64,000 nucleotides of DNA from Vanilla planifolia (taxonomy: Eukaryota; Streptophyta; Magnoliopsida; Asparagales; Orchidaceae), in contig CM043871.1 in assembly GCA_023846275.1 (NCBI GenBank), forward strand, positions 29,542,569-29,606,568, read 5' to 3'. The position numbers were made by a program, and so were the translations under genes. The notes below the pieces were generated by a model, which was not told the origin of the DNA, did no database searches, and saw only the letters and a list, made by a program, of their open reading frames with translations. Positions within the stretch are counted from its first letter, which is position 1, and every line of letters starts with the position of its first letter. Below are positions 13,401-25,400 of this stretch, piece by piece.

Positions 13401-16400
13401 TTTTCTTATCACACAAGGTAAAACTAGGTTTGTCAAAGAGGAAGTTATAGAGATTAGAGTTGAAGATGAAATATGCAAGGTCTTTCTAAAGGGAACCCAG
13501 AACAAACATCTTCCCCCATGGTGTTCATACTTGAAATCTTCATTAACTATGCTATGTAGCGGGTAGTGGGTTGGATTAGACAAATCCATTGCAACACTTC
13601 TAGAGTGAACACTTCACAAAGTAGTCACAATCAACGAAGAAAGGTCATTATTATAGAAAAGTGATAGTTGTGATGAACTTCTTGGAGATATTAAACTAAA
13701 CTCAGATAGATGATTCTAGAAAGCTACATTAGTAAGATGCCCTTAGACATACCAATGGAGGGAGAAAAAACAAACTCCCACTTACAACCAACTAAACAAT
13801 TTGCCCCACATCTAGAGATAGATTTGATATGAGTTTACAATTGAATTAGGAAAGGAGTGAATTCACAAACAAAGGTTTTTTCACCCCCAAAGCACTTGCA
13901 AAAAAGAGCAAGATTATGAGCAAGGAGAACAACATTGGGAGCCTCCTAATTAGAGGATAGAATACTTAAAAGTCATTTGCTTCCCTTTAACAATGACAGG
14001 AAATTCCAATAGTGTAATTATGAACCTTCCCTAAGAAGAGGGTGTGCAAGGTCCTAGCAACCTTGCTCAATTTGTCGCCCCAACGGCTAGCTACTATGCG
14101 AGATGAGCAAGTTGAGGCAAAAACCAATTTAAAACAAACCTGTTAGCCACTAGAAGAGGGATCTAGCCTTTTATATGGGGACTTAAACTTACGAACTCAC
14201 CTAGGGTAGGCTTTGTATCCTTTACCTTTGAAAGGGCATGGAGGCCTTTACTTGGGTAGGTTGGATAGGTTCAGGAGGAGGACAAGAAATCTTTTTGGAG
14301 TAGGGAGAGTGGAGTTAGTCCTTATAGATCTTTAAAGTCTTCTTATTCTTCTAAGAGATGACCAACTTCCAAGACCCAACTCGGTTCACCTCCACATTAT
14401 CATCTTGTGAGGGTTTTGGAGTGTGCCTGACTGGTTTAGGATAGGAAGGTGGAACAAAAATTGGAGTTGAGTAGTTGAACCAGTTTGGGTTGCAATAATG
14501 CATTCATTATGTTGATAAGAAGATTAGGCATTATCCCTTAATATAAAAGAAATGGGGCACTTCATTAAAGTGCTTGCCTGTCACACTAGTAGCAAAGAAT
14601 AAGGAGATCTTCAAATTCAAACTCTTGGCAAAACTTCTTTTTTTTCAAGGTTCACCATGCTTCCATGGTGGAGGGGAAGACTAAGATCAATCTTGATGAA
14701 GAACATTCTATAGAGTCCATAACGAAATCCATGCACATAAGCTCACTTGTTTGGTTGGCAAGATGAAATAGGTTTGTTTCTCCTTAATAATATATTGACA
14801 AACTTGGTGTTTGGATCTAAATAGGATCAGCCATGAAGGTAGCTCAATGATGTAAAATCTAGGTTCTACACATCTAACCCGAGCATTTACACAGTGGAAA
14901 ACTAGTGCTCCCACATATGATCTTAAGTAAGAAGTACTCTAGATTGAGATTTATCCCCAGTCAGTGCTGCATCATATGATTTAAGTTCATTAGGAATCCA
15001 ATGTAATTGGAAGTTTTCTCCATAAAGGCTTGCCAATTGGGGAAAATTCAAAGTAATTTACAAATTTCAACTTCATTGTTGTTGGGATCCATTGTGTTGG
15101 TGGCTTTGTAATAAATTGATTTAAGTGCTAAAAAAAATTAATATTTGGTTTTTTGACATCAATAATTATAGAGACATTCAAACCAAAAAAGATTGAGAAC
15201 CCCAAGTTTGGCTCATTGAACTATGTTATTTTGGGCGGGGCCACACAAGTTGAGAAAATAGATCAACATAAACATCATAGGAAGCACCTTGTCTTTTAAT
15301 GTAGTGGACATTTGGGTTCGCATGTGATCTATATTAGCAACAAGAAGACCAAATGGCCAAAACCATGCTCAAGTATGTGTGATAGCTATCCTAGTTAATG
15401 TCAAGTATAACACTAATAAGATCATGATTATAGAGCTCAATGGTGGTAAATTTATTGTCTATTGAAGGAGGCTGAGCTCTTTTCCTAACATTACTAACAA
15501 ATAAATAAACCCTAACTATGGTAACTAGCTAGGAAACACAACCCTCTGCCTTAGGAGAATTTGTATTAACCATCTCATGGATCTCTTCCTTGAGAAGGAA
15601 ATCATCCACCATAAAGCAATATGCAGCATCGCCCTACTCATCTGCCTAATATCGAACATCCACAATTTTCCAATAAACCACCGTGTGAGCAAAAAGAACT
15701 ATCAATCTTAGACACAAACACCCTTAAAGAAAAAGAAGCCATGTTACACACATAATCCCCCTCAAGCACAAAATTTACATCAGACTTCACTTCACATGGG
15801 GCAGTGGGGAGTGCAATAATTTGAAAATCATTGTCATCTCCTGCAACAATTTCAGATTCCAAGACTTGATGAAGAAAACTAAGCGCTCACTTTAGTGATT
15901 TGTTGAGCTCCCATCAATGAGGACAAGTTGTGGACGACCTCCATCTCAACCCCTGAAGCTTTAGCTATGCTTTAACCTCCTTACCTCTGTCCACCTTACT
16001 AATGGTTTCTTTTGATGACCATGGAGGTAAGAGCACCTACTTTGTCTCCCACCTGAGTTGGGAGAGAGGCCATGTTGACAGAAACCAAAAGAGTGACCTC
16101 AACCTCCACCAAAAGGCAAGGATAGTCCAAATCGACTGTCTTCTGAATCCTGCATAGAGTCGTTGAAGTCTAATTTGGGACCATTAGATGGCGGCTGGAC
16201 TCTCCTTTGCCACTTCAAAGGAGCACTAGAACTACTGGAACAAGAAAGGAAGATGGGCGGGCTCCTTCAAAAGAGTCAAGATAGGGAGAGAGGGGGAGAG
16301 ATCTACAGATTGTGTGCCTTTACTAAAACCTGCTTTAGTTAATGGGAACGGTTGCAATTTTTGTATCCAACCGTTTAACATGCTTGAAGGAGAATGGTTT

Positions 16401-18324
16401 GAACAGCTATTCTATTCTGGACTTTAAATAAATGAAGCAATTAAAACTTCACCTGTAATATTATCAACTTAAAATTTTTAGTCCAATCTTGTGTTAGTTT
16501 CCTTTATTCTGGTTATGTCATGGTCTTATGTCAACACTTCCTAAACACTATTCCTTAATGAAAAAACTAACCGATTATTTGAAATGAATACTGAAAATTG
16601 TTTGGTTTCCAAACCATATTGACTTGTACAGGCACCTCAAACATACTGCAGTCTTTAAATTTTAGCTTCGTTGGGCAGCCTTGATTGATTGTGCACCTCC
16701 TTTTTGCAGGGTATACAGATGAATATTCAGGAGACTGTCCGCAAGCAAATTGTCCAAGAAATCAAAATAAATCAAGCTTCACAGTGCCCGCATGTGGTAG
16801 TTTGCTACCATTCATTCTATCACAACGGAATTATTTCTCTTGTTCTTGAGTACATGGATCGTGGTTCTCTTGCTGACATCATCAAACAAGTTAAAACAAT
16901 TCTTGAACCTTACCTTTCAGTTCTCTGCAAACAGGTGAATACAAATTTTTATTCCATGGCCATTTAGTTCCATGCATGGTTTTCGGACACATTAATGTTT
17001 TCAGGTCTTGAAAGGGCTGGTTTATCTTCACCGTGAGAGATACGTAATTCATAGGGACATAAAGCCATCTAATTTATTGGTGAATCACAAAGGTGAAGTA
17101 AAGATAACGGATTTTGGAGTGAGTGCCGTTCTTGCTAGTTCCATGGGTCAACGAGACACATTTGTGGGCACCTTCAACTATATGGCAGTATGTTTAGATA
17201 AATGTTATTGCTGTTTGATTTAGTGCCTCGGATTTAATAGTAAATTGGTTTTTTTTAATTTTTTCCTTCATCCTAACCTTTTTTCTATTCACGTTTTTCT
17301 GTCAGCCTGAAAGGATTAGTGGAGGCTCATATGATTATAAAAGTGATATATGGAGTTTGGGTTTAGTTATTCTCGAGTGTGCTATAGGCTCTTTTCCCTA
17401 CAAGCAGATCGAAAATGAAGAAAGTCCACTGAGTTTTTATGAGCTTCTTCAATCTATAGTTGAAGAAGACCCTCCAAGTGCTCCTTCAGATCAGTTCTCG
17501 CCAGAGTTCTGCTCATTCATATCTGCTTGGTAAATTCAATATTGTCATATTCTGCAAGCCATTCTCTTTTTTATCATTGTTTTACATGCGAATCCCAATT
17601 ATCTTTGTCAACATAAAGTTGATCAACACCTAGTTTTGGTTTCATATTGGAGACGTTTATAATGTTGTTTTGATCAAGAGAAAATCTCAGAGCATGTGAA
17701 TAGAACTTCAATTTTTTCACTGCGTCTCTAATTAGCCATGACTTCTATATGATGGTATAGAACTTTGCTGGAGTTCTCTTTTCAAAATCAGATGTCTTCA
17801 ATATGTTCCAATGATGTTCTGTGTTTTTGTAATATTATTGTTCTATGATAAAATGTTTGCCATTTCCTTCATGGATGGAAAACCATGTGCATGTGTGTGC
17901 ATGCAGTTAAGGTTTTAGCCGATTTGAAAAGCAATTGTAGTTTAAAAGCTAAGGGCATAAAATGTATTTATACAAAATTGGTGCGTTTTATTGCCTACTG
18001 GATTATTGGTTTCTTCAATTATTGTTAAACCTGTATTGCTGAAGTCCCTCTTAGATTTGCACCCAATACAATATTTTATCTTATGCTTTAAACTTTATAT
18101 GATCTTTTGTAGCATACAGAAAGATCCTGTGCAGCGAATGTCTTCTTTGGAACTTCTGGTTAGTGTCATCTTTTGGTTCATTTTACAGTGCTTAGAATTT
18201 TTTTGTTTGTTTACCGAATGATTTGTTGCAGAGTCACCCATTCATTAAAAAATTTGAGGACAAAGATATCGATCTGGGGATGCTTGTTGCCAACTTAGAG
18301 CCTCCTGTGAAGTTGATGGTTTAG
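1435..18324 (+). CDS. MKK6: Group A MAP kinase kinase, MKK6 type (8 exons, 354 aa)
   Basis: A dual-specificity kinase that phosphorylates MAP kinases; plant MKK6 orthologues act in cytokinesis and stress cascades. Exons: 1435-1508, 1662-1746, 9290-9424, 16710-16934, 17005-17187, 17306-17529, 18113-18158 and 18232-18324. All introns are GT-AG and the frame is kept throughout. The N terminus ([15 protein letters not shown]) is a basic/hydrophobic MAPK docking site. The glycine loop GKGSGGVV is at about residues 76-83, the ATP-binding lysine in FALK at 98, HRDIKPSN from 189 and DFG at 209-211. The activation loop has Ser219-x5-Thr225, the spacing typical of plant MKKs. The C terminus ([15 protein letters not shown]) matches the family, and 354 aa is close to the usual length. 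Introns 2 and 3 are each over 7 kb and full of retroelement debris. Identification is firm. Exon boundaries are by eye, with exon 2 to exon 3 the least certain. Confidence 0.92.
2649..3232. repeat. About 2.8 tandem copies of a ~210-bp repeat in MAPKK intron 2
   Basis: The phrase beginning tgcaacattggatg recurs at 2649 and 2861, and in diverged form (tacaacatttgat) at 3071. Flanking text (a line ending aatgggatatcttga, then a gtgatg-containing line) repeats in register. Periods are about 212 and 210 bp. The third copy stops short near 3232. It resembles a small satellite block; no coding sense was found. Confidence 0.85.
3233..5790. other. Intron 2 DNA without an identified element
   Basis: AT-rich intronic sequence. 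A short TA microsatellite lies at about 4553-4576. A less AT-rich patch at 5100-5260 gives short overlapping open frames on both strands that match nothing I know. It may be debris of the Ty3/gypsy remnant that follows. Confidence 0.4.
5800..6480 (+). mobile_element. Degenerate Ty3/gypsy integrase fragment
   Basis: Reading across stops and frameshifts gives an order of motifs typical of Ty3/gypsy integrase. First comes a segment like the zinc-binding region ([12 protein letters not shown]). Then comes HPYESISM, equivalent to the PWESISMDF block. Then come [18 protein letters not shown], like the GHDxxLVVVDRFSK block, and a diverged RLHGLP-like stretch. Many frame breaks show that it is long dead. 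No LTRs, reverse transcriptase or gag could be recognised. It lies in the same direction as the host MAPKK gene, inside intron 2. Confidence 0.6.
6481..9289. other. Remainder of MAPKK intron 2
   Basis: AT-rich intronic DNA. Short open frames such as 8321-8617 show hydrophobic translations with no recognisable domain and look like chance. The final bases give a plausible pyrimidine-rich acceptor before exon 3. Confidence 0.5.
9425..10880. other. MAPKK intron 3, proximal part
   Basis: AT-rich intronic sequence between exon 3 and the antisense LINE. An A-rich run at about 10320-10355 is the only simple repeat of note. No gene was seen. Confidence 0.5.
10890..16320 (-). mobile_element. Antisense L1-type LINE, near full-length but internally deleted, in MAPKK intron 3
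   Basis: Read on the minus strand from about 16.3 kb. ORF1 ends in a CCHC-like knuckle region at about 14.70-14.53 kb ([11 protein letters not shown]..., then [15 protein letters not shown]). The reverse transcriptase starts near 13.02 kb ([20 protein letters not shown]). The post-RT region at 12.92-12.40 kb includes [16 protein letters not shown] then FPKSQGGL. A zf-RVT segment with [11 protein letters not shown] is near 12.2 kb, and an RNase H start ([10 protein letters not shown]) near 11.5 kb. The tail is purine/A-rich on the minus strand at about 10.9 kb, as expected at a LINE 3' end. The central RT block with the YxDD catalytic motif is not recognisable and seems deleted. Multiple stops make it inactive. 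Target-site duplications were not found and the edges are approximate. Confidence 0.8.
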
Positions 18325-18517
18325 GGCATTTTGGATGCTTACAATAAATAATTAAGAGCTGTGCCACAAACCAAGATTAAAGATAGTGCACGACTGCTGA
18401 AGCACCCTAAGAACAAAATTCACTTCTTCCAGGAAGAGATCTTTGAGTAAGGTTCAGGATTGCAGGACTTGATCAGGGAGGACGTTTTAGCTAAACCTGT
18501 TTGAATCGCTCAAATGT

Positions 18518-18523
18518 AATAAA
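18518..18523 (+). terminator. Candidate poly(A) signal of the MAPKK gene
   Basis: An exact AATAAA lies 194 bp past the stop codon and is followed by T-rich sequence, as expected of a plant polyadenylation region. Assigned by position and motif only. Confidence 0.5.
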
Positions 18524-18559
18524 ATTTTTAGGTGGTTGGTCACTCACATTTGGCTGCTT

Positions 18560-18985
18560 GTTTTCAATCTGAAGTCTCTTCGTTTTTATTTTAAGGTTTG
18601 CTTGATTGTTCCCAATTATAGAAAACATTGATATATGAAATAAAAAATATATGAAATTATGTTTTATATTTTAAAAATGGCAGTATAATATGTATATATA
18701 TAGAATTTTTCACTAGCAGATGCTTGTGTAGGTGGTATTGCGTGGTCCTGTTAGATTAATTTGTCATTTTATTTCATCTATGGCTTCTTTCTGTAATGAT
18801 TGATGATTTAAGTAAATTTATAATAAAATCTTAATTAGTCATTCAAGCTTAGAAAAAGAAAGAAATTGAACCAATATTCTAATTGCCTCCATTTCCCGTT
18901 GTGGTTTATCGGATTAGCATTTAAGACGATGTTTGTTAATTTGTACATAAATTTTTTATTTCGTTGGTCTGATTATGGCCATGAA
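18560..18985. other. AT-rich intergenic DNA
   Basis: Nothing recognisable beyond short TA runs; the open frame 18866-19072 has no resemblance to a known protein. Confidence 0.5.
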
Positions 18986-18989
18986 AATT

Positions 18990-19331
18990 TCAACCGGACC
19001 GTTGCCCTTGTCCGGTCGGGCCGGGCATTGCCGAACCGGAACGCGTTGCCGGAATGCGTGCCCTTAGTATGATGAAATTAAAAAAAAAAAAAAAAGGGGA
19101 AAGGCCTGACACCGAATCGGGAGAGGTGGTGATGACGCCATCGCTTGAGTTGACGAGAGCGATTAGCCCACGTGTTTCCGTACACCTCGGGCCGTCGCTG
19201 CTGGGCGTAGGGCGCGGCGCTCGTTGGGTCCCACACACCTGCACCCGCTTGACTGAAAGGTCGCGCTCCTCTGATTGATGCGGTTGGTGGGTCCCCTGAC
19301 GTGCAAAGTCAAAATTCTCAAACAGCTGCAT
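18990..19331. other. GC-rich island with a G-box, downstream of the MAPKK gene
   Basis: About 340 bp of GC-rich DNA within AT-rich surroundings. It carries a CACGTG motif near 19170, a TGACGTG motif near 19300 and a GGGTCCC phrase that occurs twice. Both strands are open across it, because GC-rich DNA has few stops, but neither translation resembles a protein. It looks like a monocot-type promoter or the relic of a GC-rich gene. No transcript unit could be attached to it. Confidence 0.35.
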
Positions 19332-20880
19332 AATATTTTACCTATTTATTACAGAAATGTTTTTTTTAATGTTATTATCCCAATTATTCTAAATAAAAGT
19401 TAAATAAAGTTTCCTCAATGTGAATTAATTCTAGGATGAGCTGGAGGAAAGCGAAATGGGTCATTAATTTTGTTGAAGGCGACAAGGCTACAAAGCCTTC
19501 ACCATCAATGGAAGGCAGCGATGGCTCTTTCCTTTGCTCTGTGTGCATGTCCTTCGTCTCTTAGTCAATAAATGGAAGACAAAAAGAGCTGTGCCTTATC
19601 GAACGTTTGTGTAAACTCTGCATCTCTAACTTAGTCATGTGATCTTGTCTTGCGGCTCATTTCTTAATCATTGTCATCAACTTCAAATTAAAGTCTGTGT
19701 TTGCAAATATTTTTCTATTTCTAAAAAATAATCCTTTTTCTATCAAAAATTTATTTTTTATTCATTTAGTTTAAATCAAGTTTTTCTAGTACATGCCATT
19801 ACAATAACATCTGTTTGTTTGTTTTTTTTTTTAATTAAAAACATTGATTATATGTTTCGTTGCTCCTCAAATACGTAACCCTACTGCGTGTGAAATAAAC
19901 ATTGAGGTATTCCCTCACATGGTTATTAGCTGGTTGATACCAAAACCTTGTACTGGTTTACATTTGTGTCTCAAATAAGCAAGGCAATAACAGACATAGA
20001 TAAATGATTGTGGGGGCGGAAGGACTGTCCTTCAGCAAACCAAGAAGCATCAATATAAAAAATGAGAAGGTAACATCGTCTTTCGTCTACATGAAGATGG
20101 CTCCACTTGATGCAGCTTTTGGGAGGCATTCCCTTGGACAATCCATTGTCTTCACCCAACTCATGCGTCCCTTGTAATATCCAAAGGTTCGGGGAATACC
20201 AAAAGCTATGCATCATATGATTAGGGTTCCTTCCAAGTCTGGTCAAAAGAAGAGGTTTTCAACTTCACCCAGTATCAAAATCAAAGGACATCCTATTAGA
20301 ATATAATATAAAATGCACAGTACTTGTTATATGAAGACGATTATCATTATATATGTTAATATTATACTTTATTATTTAATATTTTATATTTAATTTTTTT
20401 TATTGAAGTCATCTTAAGTTTATATTTGGTTTTTGTATTATTTTAGGATGGTTTTATAAGAACATTTTATATGGTGTTTCACTCATAATGTTGTATTCAA
20501 ATATGTTTGGAGAATTTTATCAAATTAGATCTAATGGGTATAGAATCTGTTTATATAGCCATTCAATAATATGAAATGTTAGGTTTATGAATTTTATATG
20601 AAATGTAATGTTTTGATGGAATATTTTGATTAAAGATAAAAATTATGTATTTGAATATATAATTAGAAATATATAAGATTATAAAATTTAGATGTTAAAT
20701 AATTGATAGGTTATAAAATAATATATATATTTTTTATTTTATGTAAAAAAAAGTATAAAATTGTGTTAGGTTGTTCAAAATGTTAAATTAAGCATACCAA
20801 TTGGTAGAAATTTTTTACAAGAAATTTATTAGTTTTTTGTTTGCATTTGTCGACGCTCACTTGAAATTATAAGAAATTAT
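19332..20880. other. Intergenic DNA without a recognised gene
   Basis: Mixed composition to about 20.25 kb, then very AT-rich. A 91-codon minus-strand open frame at 19971-20246 does not match a family I know, and I do not annotate it as a gene. Confidence 0.4.
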
Positions 20881-20898
20881 GACAATTAAAATAAAGAT

Positions 20899-20921
20899 TA
20901 TATATATATATATATATATAT
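20899..20921. repeat. Short (TA)n microsatellite
   Basis: An uninterrupted alternating TA run of about 23 bp. Confidence 0.9.
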
Positions 20922-22339
20922 CCATATACACACATATTCTAATATTATAAAAGATCAACTTAGGATTTTGGGCATATTAATTAAAATATTGGTTAAGAAA
21001 GGCCTGGATGAAAGAGATTCAGATAGAGCTAAGCCTCGTATCTTTGGTAAAAGAAAAGAAGAGGATCAACAAGTTGAAATCCAAAATAATCAATCTGATA
21101 TATCTGACGTCTTTATCTTTAGTAACTTCTACTAAAATAAGTGAGGGATATAGCTATGACATTATAATTTTATTATATTAAGATATTATCTCTTTAAGTA
21201 TTCTATATTGACGCAAGATAAATTTATTATTAAAAATTTTTTCCTTAAAACCATAATACCTCATATAAATACTAAAATTGTTGTCTTAATGATCAATATA
21301 GAACAATTAATTCCTATACCCCTCCACCTAAAAGCTAACCAAGAGTTACTCTTTTGCTTTAGTGATTTTTGGGAAATTACTTAGTGCTTAATCCCTATCC
21401 TATTTAGTCTCGAGTTTCACAATGATATAGATAAAATTATTTATTAGTTTCATTGCAGACATATCTCTCATTTTAGAACATATTTAGATCTCTTGATAAC
21501 AAAATAATGGATAAAAAATAAATATAACTTTAAATGGCATGACTTGTCCAAAAAAATATAAGGTTCTTTAGCTAATATAGTTTTGGAAGATGATACTAAT
21601 TTTGGTGAGAATATTGCCAATATATTATATTTAGAGATAGACCTTTATAGCATATAACATCATGTAATGAATTTGTTGAGGAATTTAAAAGTAATATAGT
21701 TGTATATAAGTTAGGGAATAGAAACAAAACCTTGGTTTGACTTAATATGGATTATTAATATCAAAATATGAGAGAAAATTTGCTAAACTATCCAAGTATA
21801 CTCCAAACATGATTGGCTCTGCATGCTCAAAAGAGACTTGAGATCTGAAATAATGTTTGCACTTATGACTTAATGAGTTATGGATTACACTAATGTTATA
21901 GAAAAAGCTAGGCTAGTAAAATAATATGTTTTGATAGTTGAGTCTTATAAATTAAGATAGTGAAAAAAAAAATTTGAAAAATAAATAATTTTTTTTAAAA
22001 AAATATTAAGAATTAGTGAGTGTGATGTATACACAAGAAGGAATAAATTATGAAAATTATAAGTTTAAACAAATACAAATAATGCATTAAAAGTCTTTTA
22101 TATTTCTTAAAAAGCTCTTATAAATTTGTTTTAAAAATTATTGTTAACTTTTAAAATTATATGAATGGAATACAAATAAGAATAGGTATAAGAATTTTTA
22201 GGTTGTTTCATCTAACAATGAATTTATATCCCCATGTGGTCAAAAGATTAGATTTGCAGTAAAAAAAAACTTTTTTGTAAAAAAAGTAAGCAAAATCCTT
22301 CATTAAGCTAGAGAACTTTGCAAGCATATTAAGATATGG

Positions 22340-22343
<4 letters not shown>
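20922..22343. other. AT-rich intergenic DNA, possible unidentified retroelement debris
   Basis: Some stretches (about 21.0-21.7 kb, +) give peptide-like translations interrupted by stops, such as IPLHLKANQELLFCFSDF. I could not assign them to any element family. No gene. Confidence 0.3.

Positions 22344-22428
<85 letters not shown>
22344..22428. repeat. Long (AT)n microsatellite
   Basis: A perfect alternating AT tract of about 85 bp, about 42 units, bounded by tctaa on the left and ttagcat on the right. Confidence 0.97.
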
Positions 22429-22430
<2 letters not shown>

Positions 22431-25400
22431 CATAAATAAAATTACTAAAATTAAAATTCATAAAGTAAGAAAATTTCAAAAAATAATCTATTTTTTCTTT
22501 AATGAGTCATCAGGAGATCAAACTTAGCAATAAAAAGAAGCTTTTTTCTTTTTAATTACATAGGAATGAATTAAGAAAGTATTTATGATACTTCATCAAA
22601 TCATGATACTATAACCAATCTAGAACCTTTATTCTTCCCAAAAATTTGTGTTACTTTTTGTATATAGATATAGGATTCAACATTGGATCAAATTTAAATC
22701 TAAATAAAAAAACATTAGGCTATCAATTTCAGTAAAGAGCCACACCCAAGCTCAATAACTTTGTGACCACTATCATAATTATGATTCTCTCATCCCCTCT
22801 TACCCCAAAGGGAAAGGCTCTTCTCTTTTTTCTTAATTATGGGAGAGGAGAGATTTAAAATCCCATTGGCCAAAAGACCCTACAAGCATCAGGCCAAAAT
22901 ATCCTACAAATATTGACCCAAAAGAACTTATAATATCAAGTTAGAGGACCATGCAAATCACAAAAGTTAAAAAATCTTACAGTAATGGCAAAAAAAATAA
23001 TACAAAATCACATAAAAAGCCTTGATAATAGGACAAAATACCTATATAAAAAACTCAAATTACAAATCTTATAACTTAATGCAATTTAATTAAGAGGTAC
23101 ACTAAATTAAAATTAAAATAATGCAGAAGAGATATAAAATCATTAGAAGAAATATCAAAAAAATAGCTAAGAAATGATATGAAACATAAATCAATATGAA
23201 TATGAACATAAATGAAGGCTATGAAGAGAAAGCCTTTAGTGATGTAGCTTTTATTTTTTTTTTCTTAGGTTGGATAATTAGAGTTAAAGAATTCCAATAG
23301 CTCGAAACTTCCTTTAACGATTTACTAAAAGATTTTGAAAATTTTGTTAGGCTAGTTATAACTCATATTTTATATACTCATTGTACCATCTAATCTAATG
23401 GTAATAATATATGATACTCACAAATAAAATGATCGCTTAACTTTTAAACTTCTTTGATTATCTATTATAAGTTATTAACACATGACTATATTATTCGATA
23501 TAATAGATTGTATTGTATGAAACACATCAGTCATTCATTTCCTTAAGTTCCAACTTACGTCTTTTTAGTTTTATAGTAATATGATGGCAAAGATTATAGT
23601 ATATAAAGTTATTCTTTCTCTAGCCTATATACTTCATAACACAATTGTATAATTTAATATAATAATATCATATCACATTATATTAACAACTTTAAATTAA
23701 AAAGATTCAATCTCTATTTTGATAAGAATCATAACGCATGATATGTATGATCATACTATATAAATATATTAACGTTATCACAAATACAGATTAACAAGTC
23801 TTACCCTTTATCCAATCAAAATATTTGAATTAGTCATGTTGGACAATGACTCCAATATTAAAGTATGATTAAATATATTTAGCTTATCATTATATTTATT
23901 AATGCGAATTCATTTTACTCTTAATTCTAATATATTGTATAAAGTTTATATTATAATTTTTTTTTAATTTGTAACTTTGTTTTACTTTCAAACCCAACAC
24001 ACACTTATGATTCATGAATATAATACTTATTTATACATGAGTATGAAAGATATAAGTGAAAATATATATCCTAAATAAGTGAGAAAATTTTAAAAACTTT
24101 ATCACTTATACTGAAAACCTTACTAAATACTAATGATTCAAGTAAATTATTATAGATTTTATATATTAATACTAATAAAGATGATTATAAAATGATCTTT
24201 TCATTATTTTCTCAAGCTTTGTATTTCTCTTAGTATCATTATGATTTATACCAAAATATTACTAATAACTCTTGAGTCAAAACTAAACTTTTTAATTAAT
24301 TTATTTATTTAATCTTGAGATGTATAATCTAAAATACTTAAGAAAAAATATAAGTAAAATAATAAAATAATTATGTTATTATCAAACTAGTGATACAAAA
24401 ACAAATTGTTAAATAATTTCTCCCTTTTGATGATAATAAAACTATTAGTTAATTATTAAAATGAAAAGATACTAAATCATATAAGTGTATAAATGCTTCT
24501 CTTAAATTCATGCTCCACCTTAATGCATGCAATGTAAATAATTAATAAACAAGGACGTAGAGATGCATAAAATATTTTTTATTTCACACTTCTCTCTCAC
24601 CCTTTTTTGTCATACATCAAATTTTAAACAAAATTTATTGAACACTTATTGAATATATAAAAGTAAAGAACAACTAATATATAAAAATATCATATAATAG
24701 AGATTTAGCAAAACAAAAGATCAATGGTTCAAAGTAATAAATCTAAAAAAAATATCACTTATTGATATAATAGAAGTAAAATCATTTGTTGATAAAATAC
24801 TTCAAGGGGTTCAATATTTCATATATATTTATTCATATAATGATTGAACAAAAACTTAAAGTATATATGTACTTAAAAAATCTATTTAAACTAATAAATA
24901 TTTTTTAAAGTTAATCAACATGCTTCCAAATAGATTTCTCTTTTCTAATTCAAAAAAGAGAAGTATGCATGCTACATCAAGAATCAAACTTTAGGTTTTA
25001 GGACCTAAATGAATTTTGGTCTAACAAATTTATAATAAAATGATTTAATTTTTTTGTTGATATTAATTATTAAATTATTTAATAATTAGTATGCTAAATT
25101 TAGATAAGAAAGGGATATGCTTTACTATTAATCTATCACTTTGATCTTGTTATGAACTAATTTGGACAAGTTTTAGTGATGCTTCAAATTGTTACTTATT
25201 CATCTCATTCATGTGTTGCATTCCATGTGAAATTTTTTAAACAATACAATTTTATTATTTATAGGTAAAATTAGTATTATATATGGGTATTATATATTTT
25301 ATTATATCCTATTGAAGTATCTTTTATTGTACACCCTTTGTTTTCTTGATTTTAATCTATTTTATCTTTTGATGTAAGAAAAAAAGAGGAGAGAAAAATG

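Noticed and set aside
19971-20246. 91-codon minus-strand frame in the intergenic region
   Set aside because: No recognisable domain, promoter or splice context; could be a relic but cannot be supported.
21000-21720. Possible retroelement or viral-like coding remnant
   Set aside because: Some peptide-like stretches, but no diagnostic protease, RT, integrase or movement-protein motif could be read.
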